DNA of 64,000 bases from Streptomyces hygroscopicus (GCA_002021875.1 CP018627.1:7812001-7876000); one strand, 5' to 3'. Counted from the stretch's first letter, positions 26,677 to 35,828 are shown. Made by a program: numbers and translations. Notes: generated from the sequence alone by a model not told the origin.

Positions 26677-28305
26677 ATGTCCCCGTTCCAGACCGAGACC
26701 TCGCACCGAACAGCCCCCGCCGCGGCCGGGCTGCCACGGAGGTCGCTGCTCACCACCGCGGCGGCGATCGGCGGTGCGCTCGGCGGCTCCGCCCTGCTGA
26801 GCGGCTGCTCAGGAGCCGCCTCCGCGTCCCCGACGAGGGCGGTGCCCACCCACGGCCCGGCCGGGCGGCCCGACCGCGGCGGCACCCTGCGCATCGCCCG
26901 GCCACCCGCCTCCGACGCCGAGACCCTCGACCCCGCGAGCGCGCTCTCCGCGTACGAGTACCTCGGCGCGCTCTACAACCGGCTCGTCCGGATCGGGCCC
27001 GACGGCACCGTCGCCCCCGACCTCGCCGAATCCTGGGAGCCCGACGCCAAGGCGACCACGTGGACCTTCCGGCTGCGCCGCGGCGTCACCTTCCACGACG
27101 GCCGCGCGTTCACCTCCGCCGACGCCGCCTACACCCTGCGCCACATCCTCGACACCGCGACCGCCTCCCCGCAGGCCCCCGTGCTGTCCCCGCTGGTCGA
27201 CCCGAAGCGGCTGCGCACCCCGGACGCCCACACCCTGGTCGTCCCGCTGAAGAGCCCGCACGCCGAGTTCCCCAGCCTGCTCACCCACTACAACTGCTAC
27301 GTCGTCCCGGACGGCAGCGCCCGCTCCATCGGCCGCACCGGCATCGGCACCGGCCCGTTCCGGCTCGAATCCTTCGCCGCCGCCGGGCCCGGCCGGGTCA
27401 CCGCCTACCCGGACCACTGGGCCGGGCGCCCGGTCCTGGACGCCATCGACTTCTACTCCGTCGCCGATATGCAGGCCCGCTCCAACGCCCTGCTCGCCGG
27501 ACAGGTCGATCTGCTCTCCCAGACCAACCTCGACTTCGCCACCGCCCGGGTCATCGCCGCCTCCGACCGCGCCACCATCGCCCGCGCCGAGAACGCCCAG
27601 TGGTACGTGCTGCCGATGCTCACCACCGAGAAGCCCTTCACCGATGTGCGGGTGCGGCAGGCGATGAAGCTCGCCTACGACCCCGAGCACATCCTGAAGG
27701 CCGCCCTCCAGGGCGCGGGCACGGCCGGCTGGGACAACCCCGTCCCGCCGAACGACCCCACCCACACCGCCGCCCACCCCGCCCACGACCCCGAGCAGGC
27801 CCGCCATCTGCTGAAGAAGGCCGGGCACGAGCGGCTGGCGGTGGACCTCTACACCTCCTCGTACGACCCGATCTTCACGCCCATGGCGCTCGCCTACCAG
27901 GAGTCGGCCGGGCGCGCCGGCATCCGGATCCGGGTCAAGACCGCGGCCGCCGACTCGTACTACACCCAGATCTGGATGAAGAAGCCGCTGATGGCCACCT
28001 ACTGGTACACCGGGCGCCCCGTCGACCAGCTCCTCAACCAGGTCTTCCGCGGCGGCTCCTCGTACAACGAGACCGCCTGGTCCGACAAGGAGTTCGACGC
28101 GCTGCTCGACCGGGCCCGCCGGGAGACCGACGCGGGCCGCAGGCGCGAGCTGTACGGGCAGGCGCAGACGCTGGTGATCGAGCGGGGCGGGGCCATCACC
28201 CCGATGTTCGCCGACCGGCTCGTCGGGATCTCCCGGAAGGTGCGCGGCTACGCGGAGCACGGCTTCGAGTTCGACTACCTCCGCATCGGCCTGAAGGGGG
28301 CATGA
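26677..28305 (+). CDS. Peptide ABC transporter substrate-binding lipoprotein (SBP family 5)
   Basis: 542 residues. The signal has twin arginines (LPRRSLLTTAAAIGG) and a lipobox ending LLSGC (Cys near residue 44), so it is probably Tat-exported and membrane-anchored by lipid. Family 5 features follow: GGTLRIARPPASDAETLDPA, WTFRLRRGVTFHDGRAFTSA, GTGPFRLESF and YDPEHILKAAL. This binds oligo- or dipeptides, or similar ligands, outside the membrane. The ATG at 26677 (11 bases after GGGAAGGG) is preferred over a GTG 12 bases earlier. First gene of the uptake operon. Confidence 0.9.
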   Translation: MSPFQTETSHRTAPAAAGLPRRSLLTTAAAIGGALGGSALLSGCSGAASASPTRAVPTHGPAGRPDRGGTLRIARPPASDAETLDPASALSAYEYLGALYNRLVRIGPDGTVAPDLAESWEPDAKATTWTFRLRRGVTFHDGRAFTSADAAYTLRHILDTATASPQAPVLSPLVDPKRLRTPDAHTLVVPLKSPHAEFPSLLTHYNCYVVPDGSARSIGRTGIGTGPFRLESFAAAGPGRVTAYPDHWAGRPVLDAIDFYSVADMQARSNALLAGQVDLLSQTNLDFATARVIAASDRATIARAENAQWYVLPMLTTEKPFTDVRVRQAMKLAYDPEHILKAALQGAGTAGWDNPVPPNDPTHTAAHPAHDPEQARHLLKKAGHERLAVDLYTSSYDPIFTPMALAYQESAGRAGIRIRVKTAAADSYYTQIWMKKPLMATYWYTGRPVDQLLNQVFRGGSSYNETAWSDKEFDALLDRARRETDAGRRRELYGQAQTLVIERGGAITPMFADRLVGISRKVRGYAEHGFEFDYLRIGLKGA

Positions 28306-29270
28306 GGCGCATGCTCACCTTCCTCGTCCGCCGCGTGGTCTCCGCGCTGGGCACCCTGCTGCTCTCCTCGGTCCTGGTCTTCCTGGCCGTCCAGGCGCTG
28401 CCCGGCGATGTCGCCACACAGGTGCTCGGCAGGGACGCCACCCCCGACGCGGTCGCCGCGCTGCGCAAGCAGATGGGGCTCGACCAGCCCGCGTGGGAGC
28501 GCTACGGCCACTGGATCAGCGGCGCCCTGCACGGCGACTTCGGCACCTCGCTGGTCACCACCAAACCGGTGGGCGGCGAGGTCGCCCAGTACCTCGGCAA
28601 CTCCGCCCTCATCGCCGTCGTCACCATCCTCTTCGCGGTCACCGGCTCCCTCGTCCTCGGCATCGTCGCCGGGCTCTACCGCGACCGCTGGCCCGACCAC
28701 CTGATCTCCACGGTCAGCCTGGTCGGGATGAGCGTCCCCGAATTCGTCGTGGCCACCGTGCTGGTGCTCGCCTTCTCCGTCACCGTGCCGGTGCTTCCCG
28801 CCGTGGTGCTGTACGGACCGGGCGCCGGCACCGGGCAGCTCCTCCCGGCGGTCTGGCTGCCCGCCGCCTCGCTCGCGATCGTCATGGCCGCGTACATCGT
28901 GCGGATGGCCCGTACCTCGGTGATCGACGTCATGGCGAGCGAATACGTCACCACCGCCCGGCTCAAGGGCCTGTCCACCTGGCGGGTGGTCACCCGGCAC
29001 GCGCTGCCCAGTGCCCTGCTGCCCACCCTCCACGTCATCGCGCTCAATGTGGCCTGGCTGGTCGGCGGCGTCGCCGTGGTCGAGAACGTCTTCAACTACC
29101 CCGGCATCGGCAAGCTGATGCTCTCCTCCGTCCAGAACCGCGACCTGCCCGTCATCCAGGCCATCGCCCTCATCAGCGCCGTCGTCTACGTCCTGTGCAA
29201 CCTCGCCGCCGACCTCGGCTCCATGGCCCTCAACCCCAAGCTCCGCACCCGAGGAGGGAGGATCCGATGA
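28302..29270 (+). CDS. Peptide ABC transporter permease, DppB/OppB type
   Basis: 322 residues; start overlaps the lipoprotein stop (ATGA). Six membrane segments, with RRVVSALGTLLLSSVLVFLA first. The binding-protein-dependent loop is EYVTTARLKGLSTWRVVTRH with the EAA-like pattern, and NVFNYPGIGKLML is typical of DppB. It pairs with the next permease to form the channel. Confidence 0.93.
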   Translation: MRRMLTFLVRRVVSALGTLLLSSVLVFLAVQALPGDVATQVLGRDATPDAVAALRKQMGLDQPAWERYGHWISGALHGDFGTSLVTTKPVGGEVAQYLGNSALIAVVTILFAVTGSLVLGIVAGLYRDRWPDHLISTVSLVGMSVPEFVVATVLVLAFSVTVPVLPAVVLYGPGAGTGQLLPAVWLPAASLAIVMAAYIVRMARTSVIDVMASEYVTTARLKGLSTWRVVTRHALPSALLPTLHVIALNVAWLVGGVAVVENVFNYPGIGKLMLSSVQNRDLPVIQAIALISAVVYVLCNLAADLGSMALNPKLRTRGGRIR

Positions 29271-30238
29271 GCTCGCTGGAAGATCCGATGAACTCCCTGA
29301 AGGCACCCGCACCCGCACCCGCACCCGCACCCGCACCCGCACCCGCACCCGCGGGCGCGGCCGCCACCGCACCGCCCGCGCCCGTCCGGCCCGGTGTCGC
29401 CGCCCGCACCTGGCGCGCCGTGCGCTCCTCCCGCCCCACCGCCATCGGGCTCGCGATCGTCGCCGTCCACCTCGTGGTCGCGCTGCTCGCCCCGCTGCTC
29501 ACCCCCTACCACCCCACCACCGGCGACGCCTCGCACGCGCTGCTCGGGCCCGGCGCCGACCACTGGGCGGGCACCGACAGCTACGGGCGCGATGTGCTGA
29601 CCCGGGTGCTGTACGGCGGGCGGTACGCGCTCGGCGTCTCCGTCACCGCGACCGTCCTCACCGTCGCCCTCGGCGCCGTCCTCGGCTGCGCGGCCGCCCT
29701 GCGCGGCGGCTGGCTGGACGATCTGCTCATGCGCGTCCTGGACGCGGTGCTGTCCATCCCCGCGATCCTCGTCCTGCTGGTGATCGTCACCGCGCTGGGC
29801 ACCGGATCCGCGGTCATCGTGCTGGCCATCGCCGTCGTCTGCGTCCCCCAGGTGGTACGGGTCGTGCGCGGCGCCGCGCTCGCCGTCGTCCCCCAGGACT
29901 ACGTCACCGCGGCGCGCGCCCGCGGCGAGAGCACCTGGGCGATCCTGCGGCGCGAGGTGCTGCCCAACATCACCGACGTGGTGTGCGTCGAGTTCGCGAT
30001 GCGCGCCTCCTGGGTGGTGCTGCTGATCTCCTCGCTGTCCTTCCTGGGCTTCGGCGCCGACCCGCCCACCCCCGACTGGGGGCTGATGGTCTCGGAGAAC
30101 CGCACCGCCATCACCGTCGTCCCGATGGCCAGCCTCGCGCCGATCATCGCCCTGGCCACGCTGGTGGTCGGGCTCAACCTCGCGGCCGACGGCCTGTCCA
30201 AGGCGTGGGGCGTGGACCGGATCCGGGAGGGCTCCTGA
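29267..30238 (+). CDS. Peptide ABC transporter permease, DppC/OppC type
   Basis: 323 residues; start overlaps the previous stop (ATGA) and is preceded by GAGGAGGGAGG. The first ~45 residues are a cytoplasmic tail containing eight Ala-Pro units encoded by (GCACCC)8 at 29303-29350, a hexanucleotide run that can change length without shifting frame. Then come DppC features: GTDSYGRDVLTRVLYGGRYA, the EAA loop DYVTAARARGESTWAILRRE and a late SLSFLGFGADPPTPDWG. Forms the membrane channel with DppB. Confidence 0.93.
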   Translation: MSSLEDPMNSLKAPAPAPAPAPAPAPAPAGAAATAPPAPVRPGVAARTWRAVRSSRPTAIGLAIVAVHLVVALLAPLLTPYHPTTGDASHALLGPGADHWAGTDSYGRDVLTRVLYGGRYALGVSVTATVLTVALGAVLGCAAALRGGWLDDLLMRVLDAVLSIPAILVLLVIVTALGTGSAVIVLAIAVVCVPQVVRVVRGAALAVVPQDYVTAARARGESTWAILRREVLPNITDVVCVEFAMRASWVVLLISSLSFLGFGADPPTPDWGLMVSENRTAITVVPMASLAPIIALATLVVGLNLAADGLSKAWGVDRIREGS

Positions 30239-32052
30239 TGACGGCTGTCACGTCGGCGGACGCGAATGTTCCGGCGGAGACGACGCCCATCGTCTCGGTG
30301 GACGCGTTGTCCGTGGCCTACCGTTCGGGCGGGTCGGGCGGGCGCGAGGTGCCCGTCGTGGACGAGGTGTCGCTGGAGGTCGGCCCCGGCCGGACGCTGG
30401 CCCTGGTCGGCGAGTCGGGCAGCGGCAAGTCGACGGTCGCCGCGACGCTTCTGGGGCATCTGCGGCACGGATCGCGGCTGACCGGCGGACGGGTCGCCGT
30501 CGAGGGCAAGGACGTCTTCGCGCTCTCCGCACGGGAGTTGCGGCGGCTGCGCGGCGGTACGGTCGCGATGGTCTCCCAGAACGCGGGCCACGCCCTGACG
30601 CCGAGCATGCGCATCGGACGGCAGATCGCGGAGGCGGGCGGCGAGGTGCCCGTCACGGACCTCCTGGAGCAGGTCAGGCTGCCGCACCCCCGCGAACTCG
30701 CCCGCCGCTATCCGCATGAGCTCTCCGGCGGACAGCAGCAGCGCGTGGCCATCGCCATGGCCATCGCGGCCCGCCCCAAGGTGCTCGTCCTGGACGAGCC
30801 CACCACCGGCCTCGACGTGATCACCCAGCGCGGGGTGCTGGACCTGGTCGGCACCCTGCGCGAGGAACTCGGCCTCGCCGCCGTCCTGGTCAGCCACGAC
30901 CTCGGCGTGGTCGCGCACATGGCCGACGAGGTGTGCGTGCTGCGCGCCGGGCGGGTCGTCGAGGCCGCCCCCACCCGGCGGCTCTTCGCCGCCCCCGCCG
31001 ACCCGTACACCCGCCGCCTGCTGGCCAGCGTCCCGCGCGTCGCGGACGCCGGGCTGGCGCTGGTGGGTGAGGACGGCACGCGCGAGATCCGGCCCAGGGC
31101 CGAGGTGCCCGCGGACGCGGCCGAGGCGCTGGACGTACGGGAAGTGACGATCGACTACGGCACCAGCCGCGCCGTGGACGGGGTCTCCTTCAACGTACGG
31201 AGGGGGGAGGTGCTGGCCCTGGTCGGCGAGTCGGGGAGCGGCAAGTCGACGATCGCGTGGTCGCTGGCGGGACTGCGGGGGGCGTCGGGCGGGACGATGC
31301 GGGCTACGTCGGGCGATGCGGCGGCCGGTGCGTCCGGCGGTGCGTCCGGCAGTGTGTCCGGCGGTGACCTGGGCGCCCCCGCGCGGCGGCGCCCGCTCGC
31401 CCTGCGCCGCACCGTGCAGCTCGTCTTCCAGAACGCCGACACCTCGCTCAATCCGCGGCGTTCGGTGGGCGATGCGATACGGCGGCCCCTGCGCTTCTTC
31501 GGCTCGGCGGGGTCGCGGGGCGAGGCGGCCTCGCGGGCCCGGAAGCTGATCGCCGACGTCCGCCTCGACCCCGACTTCGCCGACCGGCTGCCCGCGCAAC
31601 TGTCGGGCGGCCAGCGCCAGCGGATCGGCATCGCGCGGGCACTGGCCGGAGAGCCGGAAGTGCTGATCGCCGACGAGATCACGACGGCGCTGGACGTGTC
31701 CGTACAGGCCGATGTGTTGCGGCTGCTGGACGATCTGCGCCGCGAGCGGGACTTGGCGTGCCTGTTCATCAGCCACGACCTGGCGGTGGTGCGGGGGATC
31801 GCGGACCGGGTGGTGGTGCTGCGGCACGGGGTGGTGGTGGAGGAGGGGCCCACGGATGCGGTGTTCGAGGGGCCGGGGCATCCGTATACGCGGGCGCTGA
31901 TGGCGGCGGCGCTGGAGCCGGATCCGGAGGCGGCGGGGGAGGGAGCGGCGGCTTCGGCGGAGGAGTGGGCGGACGCCGCCGAGCCGGGGGCGATCTGGGA
32001 CGAGTTGGGCGGGGGCCACCGGGTGCGCAGGTGGCGGCCGGCGGATGGCTAG
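30238..32052 (+). CDS. Fused double-ATPase subunit of peptide ABC transporter (DppD-DppF fusion)
   Basis: 604 residues; start overlaps the DppC stop. Two complete ATPase domains lie in one chain. Walker A GESGSGKST occurs at 58-66 and near 330; signatures are LSGGQQQRV (about 162) and LSGGQRQRIG (about 455); Walker B segments are VLVLDEPTTGLD and VLIADEITTALD. Both domains end in the oligopeptide-transport motif (DPYTRRLLASVP and HPYTRALMAAAL). The second domain has a Gly/Ser/Ala-rich insertion (about 345-375). Provides energy for the importer. The stop codon lies in a 33-bp repeat arm. Confidence 0.93.
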   Translation: MTAVTSADANVPAETTPIVSVDALSVAYRSGGSGGREVPVVDEVSLEVGPGRTLALVGESGSGKSTVAATLLGHLRHGSRLTGGRVAVEGKDVFALSARELRRLRGGTVAMVSQNAGHALTPSMRIGRQIAEAGGEVPVTDLLEQVRLPHPRELARRYPHELSGGQQQRVAIAMAIAARPKVLVLDEPTTGLDVITQRGVLDLVGTLREELGLAAVLVSHDLGVVAHMADEVCVLRAGRVVEAAPTRRLFAAPADPYTRRLLASVPRVADAGLALVGEDGTREIRPRAEVPADAAEALDVREVTIDYGTSRAVDGVSFNVRRGEVLALVGESGSGKSTIAWSLAGLRGASGGTMRATSGDAAAGASGGASGSVSGGDLGAPARRRPLALRRTVQLVFQNADTSLNPRRSVGDAIRRPLRFFGSAGSRGEAASRARKLIADVRLDPDFADRLPAQLSGGQRQRIGIARALAGEPEVLIADEITTALDVSVQADVLRLLDDLRRERDLACLFISHDLAVVRGIADRVVVLRHGVVVEEGPTDAVFEGPGHPYTRALMAAALEPDPEAAGEGAAASAEEWADAAEPGAIWDELGGGHRVRRWRPADG

Positions 32053-32462
32053 CCCCCACCCCGCCCCTTCCCGATACCGGGGCCGGCCCCGGCCCCCGCG
32101 GGGGGTGCCCCCTGAGGCATCGCCGCCGGGTGCGGGCCGGTGGGCGGGTTGTGCCCACCCGTTCCGCCCCGCGGAACGATTGCCCACAACCGGGCGGGAT
32201 CCGGGCCGCCGCAGGCGCGCCCGAGGGGCGGCCGGGGCTGTGTCCTGGGCTTGGCCGGGTTGTGCGCGGGGCGCGGGCTGGGGCTGTGCCCCTGGGCCTT
32301 GCCGGGGCTGCATCACTGCCCCGGACCTGTGTCCAGAGCCTCGCTGGGCGGGGCCTTCAGCCTCCGAGCGAGCTGCGCGCGGCGCAGTTCAAGCCCCTCC
32401 GGCGATTGAGGAGCGGGATCCGGGGCGGAGCCCCGGTATCGGGAAGGGGCGGGGTGGGGGCT
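32051..32462. repeat. 33-bp inverted repeat arms flanking a 346-bp spacer with a Streptomyces REP-like element
   Basis: The arm at 32051-32083 is the exact reverse complement of 32430-32462. The right arm is part of a sequence starting at 32388 (TTCAAGCCCCTCCGGCGATT, then a GGATCCGGGGCGGAGCCCC segment), a type I recognise as an abundant intergenic repeat of Streptomyces genomes. The left arm starts at the second base of the ATPase stop codon. No coding frame with a domain lies between. Beyond, at 32463-32530, CGCACCCGACCCGCAGG repeats three times up to the hydrolase leader. Confidence 0.75.
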
Positions 32463-32571
32463 TGCCCGCCGCAGGCGCACCCGACCCGCAGGCGCACCCG
32501 ACCCGCAGGCCCACCCGACCCTGAGACAACCCACCCCCGACCCGCAGACAACCCACCACGTAAGGACAGGC

Positions 32572-34584
32572 GTGAAGTACCGCGAGACGTTCGACCGCGA
32601 GGTGCGCGTCGAGGACGTATGGATCCCCACCCGGGACGGGAAAACGCGGCTGCACGCACGCATCTGGCGCCCGGCGGATGCCGAGACCGCCCCCGTCCCC
32701 GCCCTCCTCGAATACCTCCCGTACCGCAAGAGCGATTGGACCGCACCCCGCGACGCCCAGCGCCACCCCTGGTACGCCGGGCACGGCTACGCCTCCGTAC
32801 GAGTCGATCTGCGCGGCAGCGGCGACTCCGAGGGCGTGATGCTCGACGAGTACACCGCGACCGAGCTCGCCGACGGCGTCGACGTCGTCAACTGGCTCGC
32901 GGAGCAGCCCTGGTGCACCGGCAAGGTGGGGATGTTCGGGATCTCCTGGGGCGGGTTCAACTCCCTCCAGATCGCCGCCCTGCGCCCCGAGCCGCTGAAG
33001 GCGATCGTCACCGTCTGCTCCACCGACGACCGTTACGACAACGACGTCCACTACACCGGCGGCGCCGTCCTCGGCATCGACATGCTCGCCTGGGCCGGGA
33101 CGATGCTGGCGTTCACCGCCCGCCCCCCGCACCCCACCTCCGTCGGCGAGGACCGCTGGCTGCCCATGTGGCGGGAGCGGCTCGACGCGCTCGAGCCGTA
33201 TCTGCACACCTGGCTCGCCCACCAGGAGCGGGACGACTACTGGCGGCACGGCAGCGTCTGCGAGGACTACGGCGCGATCGAGGCCGCCGTGCTCGCGGTC
33301 GGCGGCTGGGCCGATCCGTACCGGGACACCGTGCTGCGCCTGCTGGAACACCTCGACGCGCCCGTGCGCGGGCTCATCGGCCCCTGGTCACATCAGTACC
33401 CGGACCGGGGACTGCCGCCGGGCCCGGCGATCGGCTTCCTGCAGGAAACCCTGCGCTGGTGGGACCACTGGCTCAAGGACGAGCCGACCGGCGTGCTGGA
33501 CGAGCCGCCGCTGCGCGCCTGGATCAACGCCCCCGTACCGCCCGCCACCTCGTACGACACCATGCCCGGCCGCTGGGTCGGCGAGGACGCCTGGCCGTCG
33601 CCGTCCGTCGCCTGGGACGAACGCCCCCTCGGCGGCCCCGCCGACGAGCCGGTGATCGTACGCTCGCCGCTGCACACCGGGCTGGACGCGGGCCGCTTCT
33701 TCCCGTTCGGCAACGCCACCGATCTGCCGCCCGACCAGCGCGCGGAGGACGGCCGCTCGGTCTGCTTCGACTCGGCGCCGCTGACCGGAAGGGTCGAGAT
33801 CCTGGGCCGTCCCCGCGTACGGCTACGCCTCGACAGCGCCACCCCGCGCGCCCATGTCATCGCCCGGGTCTGCGATGTGGCGCCCGACGGCTCGTCCACC
33901 CTGGTCACCCGTGGGGTGCTCAACCTCCTGTCGAGGAAGGGGCGGGACAAGGCCGTGGAGTGGCGGCCAGGGCGCGAAGAGGACGTGGAGTTCGAGCTGA
34001 ACGCCACCGGCTACGCCTTCCCGCCCGGCCACCGCATCAGGGTCGCCGTCTCCGACGCGTACTGGCCGTGGGTCTGGCCGCACGGCGAGCGCGGCCGGCT
34101 GACCGTACGGCCCGGGGACAGCGCCCTGCTGCTGCCCGTACGGGATCCGGGCGCCGACGCGGGCCGCCCGTCCATCGTCTTCGAGGAGCCCGAGCAGGCC
34201 GCGCCGCTCGCCGTGACCGTCGACCCGCCCGCTGAACCACGCCCCGAGCGGACCGTCACCCACGACGTGGCGACGGGCGAGTGGGTGCTGGACGTGGACC
34301 CCAACTACGGCGGCTCCCGCACCTATCCCGACGGTCTGCGCTACGAGGAGAGCGCCCGCGAGATCTACCGCATCCGCTCCGACGATCCGCTGTCGGCCGT
34401 GGCAAGCTCTCGGTGGACCATCCGGCTGCGACGCGGGGCCTGGGACACGGAGGTCATCACCGCCGTGGAACTGCGTGCCACGGCGGAGGAATTCATCATG
34501 GACAGCAGCATCGAGGCACGGGCGAACGGAGAGACAGTGGCCACGCGCGCATGGCACCACACCACGCCGAGGACATCCGCGTGA
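32572..34584 (+). CDS. CocE/NonD alpha/beta hydrolase, X-Pro dipeptidyl-peptidase-like
   Basis: 670 residues from a GTG behind AAGGAC. The alpha/beta-hydrolase part includes the nucleophile elbow GISWGG (Ser125), the acid in GGWADPYRD and the catalytic His in GPWSHQYPDRG; a C-terminal jelly-roll (PepX_C-like, from about 400) follows. RVDLRGSGDSEG is the oxyanion-region motif of the family. No signal peptide, so it is cytoplasmic. Placed in the same operon as a peptide importer, it may hydrolyse imported peptides or acyl amides. The family also holds cocaine esterase and cephalosporin acylases, so the real substrate is open. Confidence 0.88.
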   Translation: MKYRETFDREVRVEDVWIPTRDGKTRLHARIWRPADAETAPVPALLEYLPYRKSDWTAPRDAQRHPWYAGHGYASVRVDLRGSGDSEGVMLDEYTATELADGVDVVNWLAEQPWCTGKVGMFGISWGGFNSLQIAALRPEPLKAIVTVCSTDDRYDNDVHYTGGAVLGIDMLAWAGTMLAFTARPPHPTSVGEDRWLPMWRERLDALEPYLHTWLAHQERDDYWRHGSVCEDYGAIEAAVLAVGGWADPYRDTVLRLLEHLDAPVRGLIGPWSHQYPDRGLPPGPAIGFLQETLRWWDHWLKDEPTGVLDEPPLRAWINAPVPPATSYDTMPGRWVGEDAWPSPSVAWDERPLGGPADEPVIVRSPLHTGLDAGRFFPFGNATDLPPDQRAEDGRSVCFDSAPLTGRVEILGRPRVRLRLDSATPRAHVIARVCDVAPDGSSTLVTRGVLNLLSRKGRDKAVEWRPGREEDVEFELNATGYAFPPGHRIRVAVSDAYWPWVWPHGERGRLTVRPGDSALLLPVRDPGADAGRPSIVFEEPEQAAPLAVTVDPPAEPRPERTVTHDVATGEWVLDVDPNYGGSRTYPDGLRYEESAREIYRIRSDDPLSAVASSRWTIRLRRGAWDTEVITAVELRATAEEFIMDSSIEARANGETVATRAWHHTTPRTSA

Positions 34585-35219
34585 CGTCCGCCTCCGGACG
34601 CCGCCCCGCGCGCCGCGCCGTCGACGCCTCGCGCCGCACCCGGCAGCCCACCGAGGTGCGCCGCCGCCTCATCGTGGAGGCCGCCGTTCCGCTCATCGCG
34701 GAGCGCGGCACCAAGGGGGTCGGGGTGCGCGAGGTGGCGGCCGCGGCCGAGGTCTCGGTCGGCACGGTCACGTACCACTTCGAGAGCGTGCAGGAAGTCC
34801 TCTCCGAGGCGATGGTGCTGCACATAGAGCGCTACTACGCCGCGCTGAGCGAGGCCGCGGCGACGGCCACCAGCGGCGCGCAGGGGCTGCGGCTGCTCAT
34901 CGACGCGCTCTTCACGGACGACACGGACCAGCACTGGCGGATGTGGTTCGACTACTGGAACGCGGGCGAACGCGACCAGTCCTTCGCCCGTGGCCAGGCC
35001 GAGCGCTACGAGGCATGGCACGGCGAGATCCGGTCCCTGGTCCAACGGGGCCGGGACGAGGGCGACTTCGTATGTGACGACCCGGCCGACTTCGCCCTCC
35101 GCTTCTCCGCCCTGGCCGACGGCCTGGCCCTGCGCCGCCTGCGCCAGGCCCCCGCCCTGACCGTGGCGGACGCCCGCCGTCACCTGCGCCGCTTCGTGGC
35201 GGCGGAGCTGGAGGGCTGA
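34581..35219 (+). CDS. TetR-family regulator of the uptake operon
   Basis: 212 residues; GTG start overlaps the hydrolase stop (GTGA). HTH: RRRLIVEAAVPLIAERGTKG, then EVAAAAEVSVGTVTYHFESV and QEVLSEAMV. The C-terminal half is like TetR_C members that bind polyamines or small cations (WFDYWNAGERDQSFARGQAE). Last gene of the six-gene operon, so probably an autoregulator; the inverted repeat at 26638-26653 is a possible target. Basic N-terminal extension of about 25 residues. Confidence 0.9.
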   Translation: MTSASGRRPARRAVDASRRTRQPTEVRRRLIVEAAVPLIAERGTKGVGVREVAAAAEVSVGTVTYHFESVQEVLSEAMVLHIERYYAALSEAAATATSGAQGLRLLIDALFTDDTDQHWRMWFDYWNAGERDQSFARGQAERYEAWHGEIRSLVQRGRDEGDFVCDDPADFALRFSALADGLALRRLRQAPALTVADARRHLRRFVAAELEG

Positions 35220-35229
35220 ACGGGAAGTG

Positions 35230-35291
35230 CCCCGCCCCTCCGGGCACCGGCACCGGCACCGGTGCCGGTGCCGGTGCCCGGAGGGGCGGGG
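35230..35291. terminator. Perfect 62-bp palindrome between convergent genes
   Basis: Two 31-base arms with no loop: the left arm begins CCCCGCCCCTCCGGG and contains three CACCGG units; the right arm is its exact complement. It begins 11 bp after the TetR stop and ends 30 bp before the end of the membrane-protein gene on the other strand, so it is well placed as a bidirectional terminator. A 15-bp direct repeat (GACAGGGCGCCTCAG, twice) follows at 35291-35320. Confidence 0.7.
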
Positions 35292-35321
35292 ACAGGGCGC
35301 CTCAGGACAGGGCGCCTCAGG

Positions 35322-35828
35322 TCACCCGGCGCAGAGGATCAGGCTGATGCCGGCGCCTCTGGGCACGGTGTTCGGGCTGTGGGGGGAGACCTCGACGACC
35401 GTGCCCGGCTTGCCGTTCCTGCCGCAGTCCACCTCGCCGACCTTGCCGAGCTCGAGCTGCGACTTCAGCAGCAGCTGCTTGGCGAACTCCAGGCTGAGCC
35501 CCCCGAAGTCGAGCTTGTACTTGCTGTCCTCCAGCGCGACGTAGGCGGCTTCGGGGTCGGCGGTCACGGTGCCGGTGGCGGCGGGCCTCGGGGTGTTGGA
35601 AGCGCCGTTGATGGAGGCCAGGGCGGTGCCGCCGCCGACCACCACGAGGGCGGTGGCGATGCCCGCTATGGCCGTGGCCCGCTTACGACGGGCCTTGCGC
35701 ACAATGCCTGCCGTGTCGAAGTCCGGCGCCTCGGCCGCGTTCACAAAGTCGTTCATGGCGTTCACCAATTCCTCTTCGAAGGGCGTAGAACCGGTGCAGC
35801 CGGGAGGCCGCGAACCATACGAGGTCAT
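35322..35828 (-). CDS. Membrane protein with PASTA-like C-terminus, coupled to ECF sigma gene
   Basis: 168 residues; start overlaps the sigma stop (ATGA). The N-terminal ~50 residues are cytoplasmic (FEEELVNAMNDFVNAAEAPD then KARRKR), then one membrane helix (ATAIAGIATALVVVGGGTAL) and an outer domain. The end, KPGTVVEVSPHSPNTVPRGA followed by GISLILCAG, fits the second half of a PASTA repeat, and the two cysteines could pair. Its position right after an ECF sigma and its topology suggest an anti-sigma or sensor, but no zinc motif is present. Confidence 0.75.
   Translation of the reverse strand: MTSYGSRPPGCTGSTPFEEELVNAMNDFVNAAEAPDFDTAGIVRKARRKRATAIAGIATALVVVGGGTALASINGASNTPRPAATGTVTADPEAAYVALEDSKYKLDFGGLSLEFAKQLLLKSQLELGKVGEVDCGRNGKPGTVVEVSPHSPNTVPRGAGISLILCAG

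Noticed and set aside
32051..32462. Insertion sequence bounded by the 33-bp inverted repeats
   Set aside because: No transposase frame lies between the arms and no target duplication is visible; the right arm belongs to a known type of intergenic repeat.
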